64,000 nucleotides of DNA from NCBI GenBank assembly GCA_944380355.1, contig CALWHJ010000010.1, positions 1-64,000 on the forward strand, read 5' to 3'. This document shows, piece by piece, positions 37,276 through 47,600 of this stretch (position 1 is its first letter; the number at the start of each line of letters is the position of its first letter). This stretch comes from an uncultured Christensenellaceae bacterium (GTDB lineage: Bacteria > Bacillota > Clostridia > Christensenellales > UBA3700). The position numbers were made by a program, and so were the translations under genes. The notes under the pieces are model-generated. The model was not told where the DNA came from and did no database searches. It worked only from the letters and a program-made list of their open reading frames with translations.

Positions 37276-38487
37276 TTACTCCTTTAAGAATTTTTTGTTC
37301 AAAGTTTCTCCGTCTTTATAGAAATTACCGCTTTCTTTTGCGGTTTTTTCGTTGTAAGTTTGTACGCCGCTAGGCTTTGCGTCCTTGCTCGAATAAAGCA
37401 CGAAAGGTATTGCGTCGCGGGTGTGCGTCTTAAGACATAAGGGGGTAGGGTGGTCGGGTGCGACGAGTATTTTGAAGTCTTCTCCCATAGCCTGAAGCTG
37501 TTCGACGATATACTTGACCACTATGGAATCTATGAGTTCGATTGAGAGTATCTTATGCTCGAGGTCGCCTTGGTGTCCGCATTCGTCGGGAGCTTCCATA
37601 TGAATGTACACGTAGTCATAACCGTTTTTAAGCGCGTCGATTGCGGCTTTTGCTTTTCCGATGAAGTTTGTGTGATAAGTTCCCGTCGCGCCTTGTACTT
37701 CTATAACGTTCATTTTCGCGCCTTTACCGATACCTTTGATGAGGTCTACTGCGGATATGACGCTTCCTTTAAGTCCGTATTTTTCTTCAAAAGACGTAAG
37801 CGCGGGTCTGGTACCTTCGCCCCACAGCCAAATGCTGTTGGCGGGGTTTTTGCCTTGAGCTATACGTTTTTTGTTTACGGGGTGGTCCTTGAGCAAGTCA
37901 TAAGACTTTATCATAAGCTCTTTCATCATATCCCCGTATAGTCCCTTGGGAAGATATTCGGTAATGTATTTGTCGGATATATCGTGAGGGGGAGTAAAGT
38001 CAGTGCCTAATTTTGCGTCGTGAACTACAAGACAGTGGCGGTAACTTACGCCGGCGTAAAAAGCCATTTTTTCGTTTCCGAAATTATTCTGTACGCAGTC
38101 TATGAGTTCTTTAGCTTCTTCGGTAGATATCTCTCCTGCAGAATAGTCCACCATACGCTTGTCGGCATAATTATTTTCGTCGGACAGCGTTACGAGATTG
38201 CATCTTATGGCAATATCCGTATCCTTGAGGTCAATGCCCATAGATAGAGCTTCGAGGGGAGAGCGTCCGCTATAATACTTGTCGGGAGCGTATCCCATCA
38301 TAGAAAGATTAGCTACGTCGCTGCCGGGTTTGAGATTATCGGGTACGGTTTTTACGAGGCCGATTTCACCGTATTGGCACAGTTTGTCTATATTGGGTTT
38401 TACGGCAACTTCGAGAGGGGTTTTCCCGCCGAGAGCTTCGATGGGATAGTCTGCCATTCCGTCGCCGAGAATTACAACGTATTTCAT
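37276..38487 (-). CDS. apgM: Cofactor-independent phosphoglycerate mutase (archaeal ApgM type)
   Basis: A 403-residue alkaline-phosphatase-superfamily enzyme interconverting 3- and 2-phosphoglycerate. Metal-binding Asp is in VVILGDGMADYP, the phosphorylated Ser in GSDVANLSMMGY, and the late metal ligands in EAPDECGHQGD and APDHPTP. This group (COG3635) is shorter than GpmI, and in some Clostridia acts in or near homoserine phosphorylation, so the exact substrate is open. The start at 38487 (MKYVVILGDG) is preferred to the upstream one at 38532. First gene of an operon with the surface protein. Confidence 0.88.
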   Translation of the reverse strand: MKYVVILGDGMADYPIEALGGKTPLEVAVKPNIDKLCQYGEIGLVKTVPDNLKPGSDVANLSMMGYAPDKYYSGRSPLEALSMGIDLKDTDIAIRCNLVTLSDENNYADKRMVDYSAGEISTEEAKELIDCVQNNFGNEKMAFYAGVSYRHCLVVHDAKLGTDFTPPHDISDKYITEYLPKGLYGDMMKELMIKSYDLLKDHPVNKKRIAQGKNPANSIWLWGEGTRPALTSFEEKYGLKGSVISAVDLIKGIGKGAKMNVIEVQGATGTYHTNFIGKAKAAIDALKNGYDYVYIHMEAPDECGHQGDLEHKILSIELIDSIVVKYIVEQLQAMGEDFKILVAPDHPTPLCLKTHTRDAIPFVLYSSKDAKPSGVQTYNEKTAKESGNFYKDGETLNKKFLKE

Positions 38488-38579
38488 ATATACACCTTTG
38501 CGTAAAACATTCTGTTCGGAGCGTCTTGGCAAGCGTGTGAGGCAAGCAACGCCCGACTAAACTCCGATTAAACAATCTC

Positions 38580-38608
38580 ATTATATTATAAGTATTATCC
38601 AAAGTCAA
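38580..38608 (-). promoter_or_regulatory. Promoter of the apgM operon
   Basis: TTGACT, 17-bp spacer, TATAAT on the minus strand (two overlapping TATAAT boxes). Confidence 0.65.
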
Positions 38609-38609
38609 A

Positions 38610-38923
38610 TATAAAATATAAAACTCGCATAACTTTTTATCCGAACACGTGGTATTTCTCGGGAAAATGCGGGTAAAAGCAATCTGCAGGGAGGCTTTTT
38701 TGCGTTCGCGAAAGTTGCTCCCTACACTTTAAAAACACGAGGGAAAGGAAGGTGTCGTGCAAGCTTAAAAGTACCGGAATCGCGTTGATTTAAGAAAATA
38801 TTCCAAATGACTTCAATCGGCTAATTACTTGTGATTGACTGTAAAAATATATAATTAAATCTTGAAATTTGCCAAGCCGAGCCGTATGGTATGATAAAAA
38901 AGACAAAAAAACAGAAGAATTTT
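38610..38923. other. Intergenic stretch without recognised features
   Basis: No convincing gene, RNA or repeat was seen between the apgM promoter and the short remnant ORF. Confidence 0.5.
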
Positions 38924-39019
38924 ATGAGAAAAATCAATCTAAATTTCGATTGGCTATACAGCGAAACGCTCGGCACGCAAGTGCTCACGTTTGACGTCAG
39001 AAAGACGGCAGTCGAATAA
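38924..39019 (+). pseudogene. 31-codon ORF resembling the start of a GH2-type glycosidase
   Basis: MRKINLNFDWLYSETLGTQV... then a stop after 31 codons. The first ~14 residues resemble the opening of many GH2 beta-galactosidase-like proteins (Lys-Ile-Asn-Leu-Asn-x-x-Trp). The rest of such a gene is absent. A terminator lies 90 bp downstream. Most likely a deletion remnant; a genuine small protein cannot be excluded. Confidence 0.4.
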
Positions 39020-39106
39020 AATGGCGTAACATAAGAGTGCGGCGCAGCATAATTTGAATAACGTAATCGTCATAGCGTAATATGATAAAATAATATTATA
39101 GGAAAT

Positions 39107-39130
39107 GAGGCGGAAGTCCGTCTCTTTTTT
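39107..39130 (+). terminator. Intrinsic terminator
   Basis: GAGGCGG pairs with CCGTCTC (one G-T) around AAGT and is followed by TTTTTT. No intact gene lies just upstream, which supports a deleted gene here. Confidence 0.65.
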
Positions 39131-39298
39131 ATGCTTTGTCTGCGCATAAAGCCTCATATATTCAATGCGCGGTAATTCCTTGCCAAAGTTTTGGCAAAAA
39201 ATCAAGGATTTTATTGAAGATAATCGACACTAGCGAGTGATTTGGCACAAAAATGCTTAATAATTTAATATAAACAAGCCGTTAATTGTAAAAGGCTA

Positions 39299-39328
39299 TT
39301 GAAATTGACTTTTGCCGTATGGTATAAT
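39299..39328 (+). promoter_or_regulatory. Promoter of the glycerol operon
   Basis: TTGAAA, 18-bp spacer, TATAAT, 37 bp before the ATG at 39366. Confidence 0.6.
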
Positions 39329-39365
39329 TACTAAGATAACACAAAGACAAACGATAAGAGGTATT

Positions 39366-40796
39366 ATGAAGAAAATTATCGTAATAGGCGGCGGCGTAAT
39401 AGGCTGCAGTGTGGCGAGAGAGTTGTGTCGTTACGAAGCGGAAGTAACCGTACTCGAAAGGTTCAACGACGTCAGCAGCGGTACCACCAAAGCAAATTCC
39501 GGAATAGTTCACGCAGGATTCGACGCAACTACAGGTACGCTTAAAGCAAAATTCAATATGCTGGGCAATGCCATGTTTGACAAGCTCAGCAAGGAACTCG
39601 ACTTTCCTTTTAAACGTAACGGGGCATTCGTGCTTTGTTTTGACAAGGAAGATTTACCGTCACTCAGAGAGCTTTACGACAGAGGAGTACGCAACGGCGT
39701 AGAGGATATCTTTTTGCTTACGCCCGACGAGGTGCACGCTATTGAACCGGCGATTACAGAAAATATCGTCGGGGCTTTGTATGCAAAGACTTCGGGTATC
39801 GTCAGTCCATACGAGATGGCTATCGCTTATGCGGAAAACGCAGCGGTCAACGGCTGTAACTTTTTATTGAATAAAAAAGTCGTAGGACTGGAGCAAAAGG
39901 ACGGCGACTGGGAAGTCAAGACGGAAGACGGCAGTGTATACGGTGCGGATATCGTCATCAACTGCGCAGGCGTACACGCCGACGAGATAAACAACCTTGT
40001 TTGCGACAAAAAGCTGACCATAATTCCCAGAAAGGGAGAATATATGCTTTACGACAAGACGTGCGGATATCTCACGTCGACTACGATTTTTCAGATGCCG
40101 AGCAAGATGGGCAAGGGAATACTCGTCGCTCCCACGACGCACGGCAATATCATTACAGGACCTACTGCAAAAGACGTGGACAATAAAGAAGACCTTTATA
40201 CTACTGTCGACGGACTCAACGAAGTATACGACAAGGCGCGCAAAAGCGTACCTTCTCTCAATAAGAAATTCGTTATTACTCAGTTCAGCGGTATAAGAGC
40301 GCATTGTACCGAAGGGGATTTTGTCATAGGGGAAAGCGACAAAAAAGGCTTTTACAACGTGGCGGGCATAGAGTCTCCCGGACTTACGTCTGCTCCCGCT
40401 ATAGCGGTATACGTGGCTGAGGACATAGCTTCTATGCTGGAGTTAAAAAAGAAAAAGAGTTTTGTATCCAAACGCAAAGCCATACCGCATTTTGCGATGA
40501 TGTCCGACAGCGAGAGAGAAAAACTTATCAAGGAAAATCCTCTGTACGGTAAAGTAATTTGCAGATGCGAAGTGGTAACAGAGGGCGAAATCGTAGACGC
40601 AATCAACCGCCCGATAGGTGCGACTACCGTAGACGGCGTCAAAAGACGTACGCGTGCGGGTATGGGAAGATGTCAGAGCGGTTTTTGTTTGGAAAGAGTT
40701 ATGGAAATTCTCGCAAGAGAACTCGGCATAGACTTCGAGACCGTAGTCAAAAACGAGAGCGGTAAGTATATCGTTTACAGAAAAGAGAAAAAGTAA
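39366..40796 (+). CDS. FAD-dependent glycerol-3-phosphate dehydrogenase (GlpA-like, with BFD-type Fe-S domain)
   Basis: A 476-residue flavoenzyme oxidising glycerol-3-phosphate to DHAP. The FAD dinucleotide fold starts IIVIGGGVIGCSVARELCRY, followed by GTTKANSGIVHAGFDA. The C-terminal ~90 residues form a BFD-like [2Fe-2S] domain with Cys residues in VICRCEVVTEGEI and GMGRCQSGFC. First of three co-transcribed genes; the next encodes the partner oxidoreductase and the third carries DUF1667 and glycerol kinase. This set is the usual anaerobic Firmicutes arrangement. Confidence 0.9.
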   Translation: MKKIIVIGGGVIGCSVARELCRYEAEVTVLERFNDVSSGTTKANSGIVHAGFDATTGTLKAKFNMLGNAMFDKLSKELDFPFKRNGAFVLCFDKEDLPSLRELYDRGVRNGVEDIFLLTPDEVHAIEPAITENIVGALYAKTSGIVSPYEMAIAYAENAAVNGCNFLLNKKVVGLEQKDGDWEVKTEDGSVYGADIVINCAGVHADEINNLVCDKKLTIIPRKGEYMLYDKTCGYLTSTTIFQMPSKMGKGILVAPTTHGNIITGPTAKDVDNKEDLYTTVDGLNEVYDKARKSVPSLNKKFVITQFSGIRAHCTEGDFVIGESDKKGFYNVAGIESPGLTSAPAIAVYVAEDIASMLELKKKKSFVSKRKAIPHFAMMSDSEREKLIKENPLYGKVICRCEVVTEGEIVDAINRPIGATTVDGVKRRTRAGMGRCQSGFCLERVMEILARELGIDFETVVKNESGKYIVYRKEKK

Positions 40797-40812
40797 CCGC
40801 GGGGGAATTAAT

Positions 40813-42075
40813 ATGATTAAGAAGAATCTTGTAATTATAGGAGGAGGTCCTGCGGGACTTGCGGCAGCCAAAAGCGCGTACGACAGCGGAGAGAGAGATA
40901 TCGTTATCCTCGAGAGAGAAAACGTACTCGGAGGCATACTCAATCAGTGTATTCACAACGGTTTCGGTTTGCATACTTTCAAAGAAGAACTGACAGGCCC
41001 CGAATACGCGTCGAGATATATAGCCGAGGTAGAAAAGAGGGGTATAGAGTACAAACTCGAAACCACTGTCCTCAACGTAACGGATAAAAAAGTCGTTACG
41101 GCGGTCAACGAAAAAGACGGACTTTTAAAGTACAAAGCAAAGGCGGTCATTATGGCTTGCGGATGCAGAGAACGTCCCAGAGGAGGTATCAACGTCGCAG
41201 GCAGCCGTTGTGCGGGTATTTTTTCGGCGGGTACGGCTCAAAAGCTTATCAATATCGACGGATATATGCCCGGTAAGGAAGTAGTTATACTCGGCAGCGG
41301 CGATATAGGTCTTATTATGGCGCGCCGTATGACGTTTGAGGGCGCAAAGGTAAAAGCCGTAGTCGAACTTATGCCTTACTCCTCAGGGCTTAACAGAAAT
41401 ATAGTGCAGTGCATAAAAGACTTCGATATCCCCCTTCTTTTCTCGCACACCGTGGTAGATATCAAGGGAGAGGGCAGAGTGTCGAGCGTAGTCATAGCAA
41501 AGGTGGATGAAAATCTCCAGCCTATAATGTCGACCGCTCAAGAGATAAAGTGCGACACTATATTGCTGAGTATAGGACTTTTGCCCGAAAACGAACTTGC
41601 TAAGACGGCTTCGGTAGAATTGTCACCCGTTACGGGCGGCGCGGTAGTCGACGAAAATATGATGACGTCTGTTGACGGTATTTTCGAATGCGGCAACGTA
41701 CTGCACGTGCACGACCTCGTCGACTTCGTGAGTATGGAGAGCGAGGACGCGGGCAGAAGCGCGGCAGAATACATAAAGCGTAAAGGCTCTCCCAAACGCG
41801 ACTATGTTGCAATCAAGGGAGAAGGCGGGGTAAGATACGTCGTACCTCAGTACCTTTCCAAAAGCGACAAACTCGACAAACTACAGCTCAAGATGAGAGT
41901 AAACAACGTATACAAGGACAAACGCCTAACCGTGCTTGCAGACGGAGAGGAAATTTACTCGCGTAAAAAGCAAATCGTAACACCGGGCGAAATGGAATCC
42001 GTAGTGCTTAATGCGGACGCGATAGCAAAGGCGCAGAAAGCCGACTCAATAACCGTTACGCTCAAAGGGGAATGA
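40813..42075 (+). CDS. NAD(P)/FAD-dependent oxidoreductase, glycerol-3-phosphate dehydrogenase partner
   Basis: A 420-residue pyridine nucleotide-disulfide-type flavoprotein. An FAD-binding motif at the N-terminus (LVIIGGGPAGLAAAKSAYDS) and a second dinucleotide motif (EVVILGSGDIGLIMARRM) mark it. The Cys-rich VIMACGCRERPRGG is characteristic of the proteins that pair with GlpA-like dehydrogenases and DUF1667. It probably relays electrons from glycerol-3-phosphate oxidation. GGGGGAATTA precedes the start, and the 3' end overlaps the next gene slightly or abuts it. Confidence 0.87.
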   Translation: MIKKNLVIIGGGPAGLAAAKSAYDSGERDIVILERENVLGGILNQCIHNGFGLHTFKEELTGPEYASRYIAEVEKRGIEYKLETTVLNVTDKKVVTAVNEKDGLLKYKAKAVIMACGCRERPRGGINVAGSRCAGIFSAGTAQKLINIDGYMPGKEVVILGSGDIGLIMARRMTFEGAKVKAVVELMPYSSGLNRNIVQCIKDFDIPLLFSHTVVDIKGEGRVSSVVIAKVDENLQPIMSTAQEIKCDTILLSIGLLPENELAKTASVELSPVTGGAVVDENMMTSVDGIFECGNVLHVHDLVDFVSMESEDAGRSAAEYIKRKGSPKRDYVAIKGEGGVRYVVPQYLSKSDKLDKLQLKMRVNNVYKDKRLTVLADGEEIYSRKKQIVTPGEMESVVLNADAIAKAQKADSITVTLKGE

Positions 42076-42077
42076 TT

Positions 42078-43925
42078 ATGAAAGAGATGATTTGTATCTG
42101 TTGTCCTATGGGGTGTCACCTCAAGGTTGACGACAGCGACAAGAATAATATAAAAGTTAGCGGCAATACCTGTCCTCGCGGAGATAAATACGCGAGGGAA
42201 GAAGTCGTATGCCCTAAGAGAATGGTTACTTCCATAGTGGAGGTCGAGGGCGGTACCGTGCGTATGGTCAGTGTTAAGACTAGCGCAAGCGTGCCAAAGG
42301 ACAAGATGTTTGACGTGCTGGAGGCTATCAGAAATATATCCGTAAAAGCTCCCGTAAAAAAGCATCAGGTCATACTTGCCGACGTTTTAGGCACGGGTAT
42401 AGATTTTGTGGCTACAAAGGACGTGCCTAAGCGAGAGATTCCTCAATACATAGTTTCGCTTGACCAAGGCACTACTTCTTCGCGTGCAATAGTTTTCGAT
42501 AAATCGGGAAGCATCGTAAAGGTTTCGCAGAAAGAATTCAGACAGATTTATCCCAAGGCAGGTTGGGTCGAACACGACCCCGAAGAGATATGGAATACTC
42601 AGCTTTACGTGCTAAAGGACGTAATTAAAAAGGGGCATATACCTCTCGGCTCGATAGTAGCTATCGGTATTACCAATCAGCGCGAAACTACTATCGTGTG
42701 GGATAAAAATACGGGTAAACCCGTATACAACGCTATCGTATGGCAATGCAGACGTACTGCCGAGTACTGCGATTCGCTCAAAGCGCAAGGATATGACGAT
42801 AAAATTTACGCTAAGACGGGTCTTACTATCGACGCTTATTTTTCGGCTACGAAAATCAAATGGATACTCGACAACGTCGAGGGTGCGAAAGAAAAAGCCG
42901 AGAGAGGAGAATTGCTCTTCGGTACCGTAGATACGTATCTTATGTGGAAGCTGTCGGCGGGTACTGTTCACGCAACCGACTACACCAATGCAAGCCGTAC
43001 TATGCTGTACAACATAAAAGAGTTGTGTTGGGACAAAGAACTTTTGCAACTCTTCGGTATCCCCGAGAGTATGTTACCTGAAGTTTTGCCTTCGGGATAT
43101 CACTTTGGCAATTGCGACAGAGGAGTTGTCGGAAGAGATATTCCGATATGCGGAGTTGCGGGCGACCAGCAAGCCGCGCTGTTCGGACATCTTTGCGTAG
43201 ACAAGGGCAGTGTTAAAAATACATACGGAACGGGTTGTTTTACCCTTATGAATACGGGAAAAGAGTTTGTAACTTCAAAGAGAGGACTTATTACGACTCT
43301 TGCCGCAAGTCAGCAGGACGGCAGACCTCAGTACGTACTCGAGGGAAGCGTTTTCGTAGGCGGTGCGGTGCTTCAGTGGCTGAGAGACGAATTGAAAATA
43401 ATCAAGGCGGCAAGAGAAGCGGACGAGCTTGCCGAGAGTGTGCCTGACACAAACGGAGTCTATATAGTACCTGCGTTTGTCGGATTGGGTGCGCCTCACT
43501 GGGACGCTAAAGCCCGCGGTACGGTTACGGGGCTTACGCGCGGTACGACAAGAGCACATTTTGTACGTGCGGCGCTTGAGTCGATAGCTTATCAGGTATT
43601 CGATGTAGTACACGCAATGGAGAGCGATATAGGAGAAGATATTCCGATGCTTGCGGTCGACGGCGGTGCGAGCGTATCGAATATACTTATGCAGTTCCAA
43701 TCGGATTTGCTTAAAGCAAAAGTAGTGCGCCCCAGCGTAATAGAGACGACGGCTTTAGGCGTATGTTATCTTGCCGGATTGACAGCAGGAGTATGGTCAA
43801 ACATAGAAGACCTCAGAAAATCAATCACGGTAGGAAAGGAATTTACTCCGTCTATGGATGAGGAATACAGATACAAGTTGCTTATGGGCTGGGAGGAGAG
43901 TATTGCCCGTGCAAAGCACAGGTAA
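42078..43925 (+). CDS. glpK: DUF1667-glycerol kinase fusion protein
   Basis: A 615-residue chain in which two proteins that are normally separate are joined in frame. Residues 1-~118 are DUF1667: MICICCPMGCHLKVD, then GNTCPRGDKYAREEVVCPKR, with Cys pairs suited to an Fe-S or metal site. After the linker ATKDVPKREIPQ a complete glycerol kinase begins (YIVSLDQGTTSSRAIVFD, GWVEHDPEEIW, ITNQRETTIVWD, WQCRRT, GVAGDQQAALFG). The catalytic Asp and the His that HPr phosphorylates in other Firmicutes are both kept in TVHATDYTNASRT. It makes glycerol-3-phosphate for the two upstream oxidoreductases. The ATG at 42078 is better spaced from GGGG than that at 42072. Confidence 0.93.
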   Translation: MKEMICICCPMGCHLKVDDSDKNNIKVSGNTCPRGDKYAREEVVCPKRMVTSIVEVEGGTVRMVSVKTSASVPKDKMFDVLEAIRNISVKAPVKKHQVILADVLGTGIDFVATKDVPKREIPQYIVSLDQGTTSSRAIVFDKSGSIVKVSQKEFRQIYPKAGWVEHDPEEIWNTQLYVLKDVIKKGHIPLGSIVAIGITNQRETTIVWDKNTGKPVYNAIVWQCRRTAEYCDSLKAQGYDDKIYAKTGLTIDAYFSATKIKWILDNVEGAKEKAERGELLFGTVDTYLMWKLSAGTVHATDYTNASRTMLYNIKELCWDKELLQLFGIPESMLPEVLPSGYHFGNCDRGVVGRDIPICGVAGDQQAALFGHLCVDKGSVKNTYGTGCFTLMNTGKEFVTSKRGLITTLAASQQDGRPQYVLEGSVFVGGAVLQWLRDELKIIKAAREADELAESVPDTNGVYIVPAFVGLGAPHWDAKARGTVTGLTRGTTRAHFVRAALESIAYQVFDVVHAMESDIGEDIPMLAVDGGASVSNILMQFQSDLLKAKVVRPSVIETTALGVCYLAGLTAGVWSNIEDLRKSITVGKEFTPSMDEEYRYKLLMGWEESIARAKHR

Positions 43926-43997
43926 CACGGTCTGAAGCAAAACGATGCGATGAGCAAACGTTAAAACAAAATCTGAAAGAGCAGAATAAAACAACAC

Positions 43998-44027
43998 AAA
44001 AACGGCGGGAGATACCGCCGTTTTTAT
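43998..44027 (+). terminator. Intrinsic terminator of the glycerol operon
   Basis: AAAACGGCGG pairs with CCGCCGTTTT around GAGATA, followed by T residues. Confidence 0.85.
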
Positions 44028-44029
44028 TT

Positions 44030-44505
44030 TCGAGTTAAACGGCAAATTTAAGCTGTATAGTCGGGTAATTCGTGCTGTCCGATATCCGATACAAAAATAA
44101 CGTTAGAGTGTAGTATATTGCAGTCGGGGCAGTTACTGCGCTTCAAAATACAGACAATATTGCAGTATTGCAAAAAACCGAAAGATAAAACTGATAAAAG
44201 GAGGAGAATCTTTTCGTTATGTTGAAGCTGACGGCTGAGATTAGGCAGGCAGCAATTAGGGGGAAAAGAGTAAAATAAAATCGGCTATTGAGCGTAAAAT
44301 ATATCGAGGGGAAATTATTGTGCACGATGTTAAACGTAAAAAACAGGAAAAATAGAAAAATATTTGATATTTATTAAATTTTCTTGTTTTAAGTTAAGAT
44401 ACTTTTAAGTTAAAAAGGGCTTAAAATTTCTAAATTTTTCCAAATATACGCTTTTTAATGTATGTTTAATATTACGCATAAATAATGTAACCGAACTAAA
44501 ATAGC
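44030..44505. other. AT-rich intergenic stretch without recognised features
   Basis: A long non-coding stretch. A 19-codon ORF after AAAGGAGG near 44230 is too weak to call. No RNA family or repeat was recognised. Confidence 0.5.
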
Positions 44506-44509
44506 CGTA

Positions 44510-44538
44510 TTGACATTTTTTCTTGTCTTATCTACGAT
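44510..44538 (+). promoter_or_regulatory. Promoter of the giant surface-protein operon
   Basis: TTGACA, 17-bp spacer, TACGAT; about 75 bp of leader before the ATG at 44616. Confidence 0.55.
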
Positions 44539-44615
44539 AAGAAGCAAAGATAATGCACGGTCATTTGGCAATGTTAGTAATCAAGAAGATAATATAAATC
44601 AAGGAGGAAAGACCT

Positions 44616-47600
44616 ATGCGCAACAAGAAATTCTACGTATTGACAGCAGTAATTTTGTTGTTGGTCTTCTTATTCTCATTGACGCTAATGGCGTGTGAGA
44701 AAAAACAGCAACCGTCCGAAGAAACTCCTAGCGGCGACGGCGGCGGTACAGGTCCGGGCGAAGGTACAGGCCCCGGCGGGGAAGGTAGCGGTCCCGGTGA
44801 AGGCGGCGACGCAGGAGATGAGGACGATAAGCCCCCTGTATACGCTTACGACGTAAAGGAAGCTTTGAGTTACATAGCTCAAGCGGCTCCTTCCGAATAT
44901 GCGTCGATAGTTATGACCGGTATAGTTACGGCAAACGGCAAGGAATACGAGTTGTCCTTGAAGACAAACTTCTCGGATGACGACTTGCAGGTTGCTTTCA
45001 AACTTATCGATAAGTCGGATTCGTCGGTAGAGATTGGAATTTACGTTATCAATTCCAAGCTTTTTGTTCAGACTGCCGACGGTACGGTGCTTCACATAGC
45101 AGAAGCTGATATCGGTTATGTTCTCGCCATACTCGAAAAGGCTCCCGACAAGATAAAGGATTTGCTTGACGGAGTACTCGCCGGTTTGAATATGACTACA
45201 AACGACGTACTCAACCTCGTAGTATCTTTGCTGATGCCTTATATGAACGGTTATGCTTCTGAGGAAATCGACGGCGTAGTCAACGAGTATTTTACTATTG
45301 ATATCGAATTGACAAAGCTTTTGGGTAGTGTCGTCGGTATTCTCGGCGGACTCGACCTCGATATAGATTTTGACTTGTCTATTATAAGCGATGTCATAGC
45401 CGTACTTCCTAAGTATGACGGTCAGCTTAAAGTTACTGTCAGCGACGGAGTAATTACCGACTGTGCAATAAAAGTAATAGATAAAAACGAGGGTAATTCC
45501 GGAAATACCGCAGCTGAGTTAAACGCTACGGTTGAGTTCAATTCTACGGGCGCAGACCTCGGACTTCCCGAAGGTATGGAAAATTACAAGGAGCTTAGCA
45601 TAGGAAATATCAGTGCTGATTTCTCATTGAAGATAGATACCGGAAGCGAAGGTCTTGATCTTGGCGCGCTTATAGATTCTTTCCTTGGCGATAAAGCAAT
45701 GTTCGGACAGGGGGTACTCGTACTCAATGCAGGAGCAGATTATACTCTCGACGCTAAAGTCAGCCTTGACAGCAATCTCGAGGGTGCGGCTGTCGACAAT
45801 AATCTCATATCGCTTTCGCTCAAAGCGGGCGGTAAGGAATTCGCTAAGCTTAACTATGTTGACGGCGTATTCTATGTCAGTGTCGAAGACCAGATAAAAG
45901 TTGCAGTAGAATTCGACCTTGCTGCTCAGATAAACTCTCTCGTAAAACTTGTTACCGACGCTATTGACAATGCGCTCGGAACTCAGTTTAAGGAAGACGT
46001 CGCAGGCGTTTCTATAGCTTCTGTAAGTCTTGCTTCCTCCGACGGTGACGTAATTATATCTTCCGACTGGCAGACCGTAATCAACAAGATACTCGGACTT
46101 GTCGGTTTCGAGCAATTCGTTACGGTGACGGGTGACAGCGTAGGTTTGAAGGTTAATCAGGAGTTTATTGACAAGATTATCTCTCTTGCGGGCGGCGGCT
46201 CATTCACATTGCCTTTCGAGATAAACGCTTTGCTCAAGCTTTCTTCCGAAGGTTTGGATTACTTTGAGGTAGGCTTGCTCGACAATGCTATGGTATTGAA
46301 AGCAGACAACTTCACTATAGGAACTACAGACCTTACAAAAGACAGCGTACTCAGTTCTGTAGGAGACAAGAGCGAATACGGCAAAGACGTACTCGGTGTT
46401 GTTAACACTCTTCTCAAAGACTTCTCCGCAGAAATGTCTTTGGATTTGTCTTCCATAGATACTACTGTAAATATTACTAATATAATCAATAATATAATGG
46501 TTGTCAGCGATTCTTCGCTTAAGCTTCCTATCAATCTCGACCTCAGCAATTACAGTGGAACATTCAAGGTCAACTTTGCTATCAATCAAGGCGAAACCTC
46601 GGCAGACAACAGACTGCGCCTCGAAATAATTACTCCCGACGGAGATATGCTTTTCAGTGCGTACGTTTACGGAGGTAAGACATACGTTGATTTGTCCAAT
46701 CTCGGACTTATGAAATTCGTACTGACCAATGCAGACCTCTTTGAGGTTGTCAGAAGTCAGTTAACTTCGGGTACTACTTCATCTGTCGCTACTGCGTCGA
46801 CTACCTCTGCAGAAGCTACCGTAAGTATTCCCCAAATCAAACTTGCGGGCTCGAACGAAATCGACCTCGACAATACTTCTATAAGCGCGACTGTCAAGAA
46901 CGAATTGTTGCTTGCACTTATGAGATCGTTTATGTTTGACGCAGGCGTTGACGTAAGCGTTGAAGCTACTGCCGATTTGTCGGGTAAGCTCAGCGCAATA
47001 ATAGATGCGGGCTTTGCTTGCATAGGTTTGGATATTACATCCGGCAAGGAAAGCGATAAACCCGTAAATATCAGCGGACTTAATATCAGCGAATACAAAG
47101 AGTACAACGCTCTCGATGCAGAATTGCTCGTAGACAGTATACTCGAGACTCAGAATCTCAATCTTATGATTGACTTCTACAACAACAGCGTTGATACCGA
47201 ATACAATAAGCCTACCAGAATACTTTTGCGTAGGTCGACTGCTGCTCAAGGCTCACACGAGTATCTCGCCAACGGTCTTGCGGCACCTTACCGTTCGCTG
47301 GTAATTGTTATGTACAACGACTGGTCAAACCTCGATGACGGCAATGCTATATTGTTCGGATATATCGACTTCGATAACGGTCAAGTCCGCGTAAAAGGTA
47401 CGGATAAACTGTTTGACGTTTGGCTTGCCGACGGTACTGCAATAGATATTCCTCTCGACATCGATGTCAAGAGCTTGTTGGTTAATGCGCTCAGCGGCTT
47501 GTTCGGTGATAGCGGAAGTGCGGTAGATGGCGGAATAATAGACGTTCCCGGAGAAGTTTTGCCCGATAAGGACGATACTACCACAGAAGAAGAGATTACA

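Noticed and set aside
44200..44290. 19-codon ORF (MLKLTAEIRQAAIRGKRVK) after AAAGGAGG
   Set aside because: The ribosome site is too far from the ATG, there is no promoter, and the peptide has no features.
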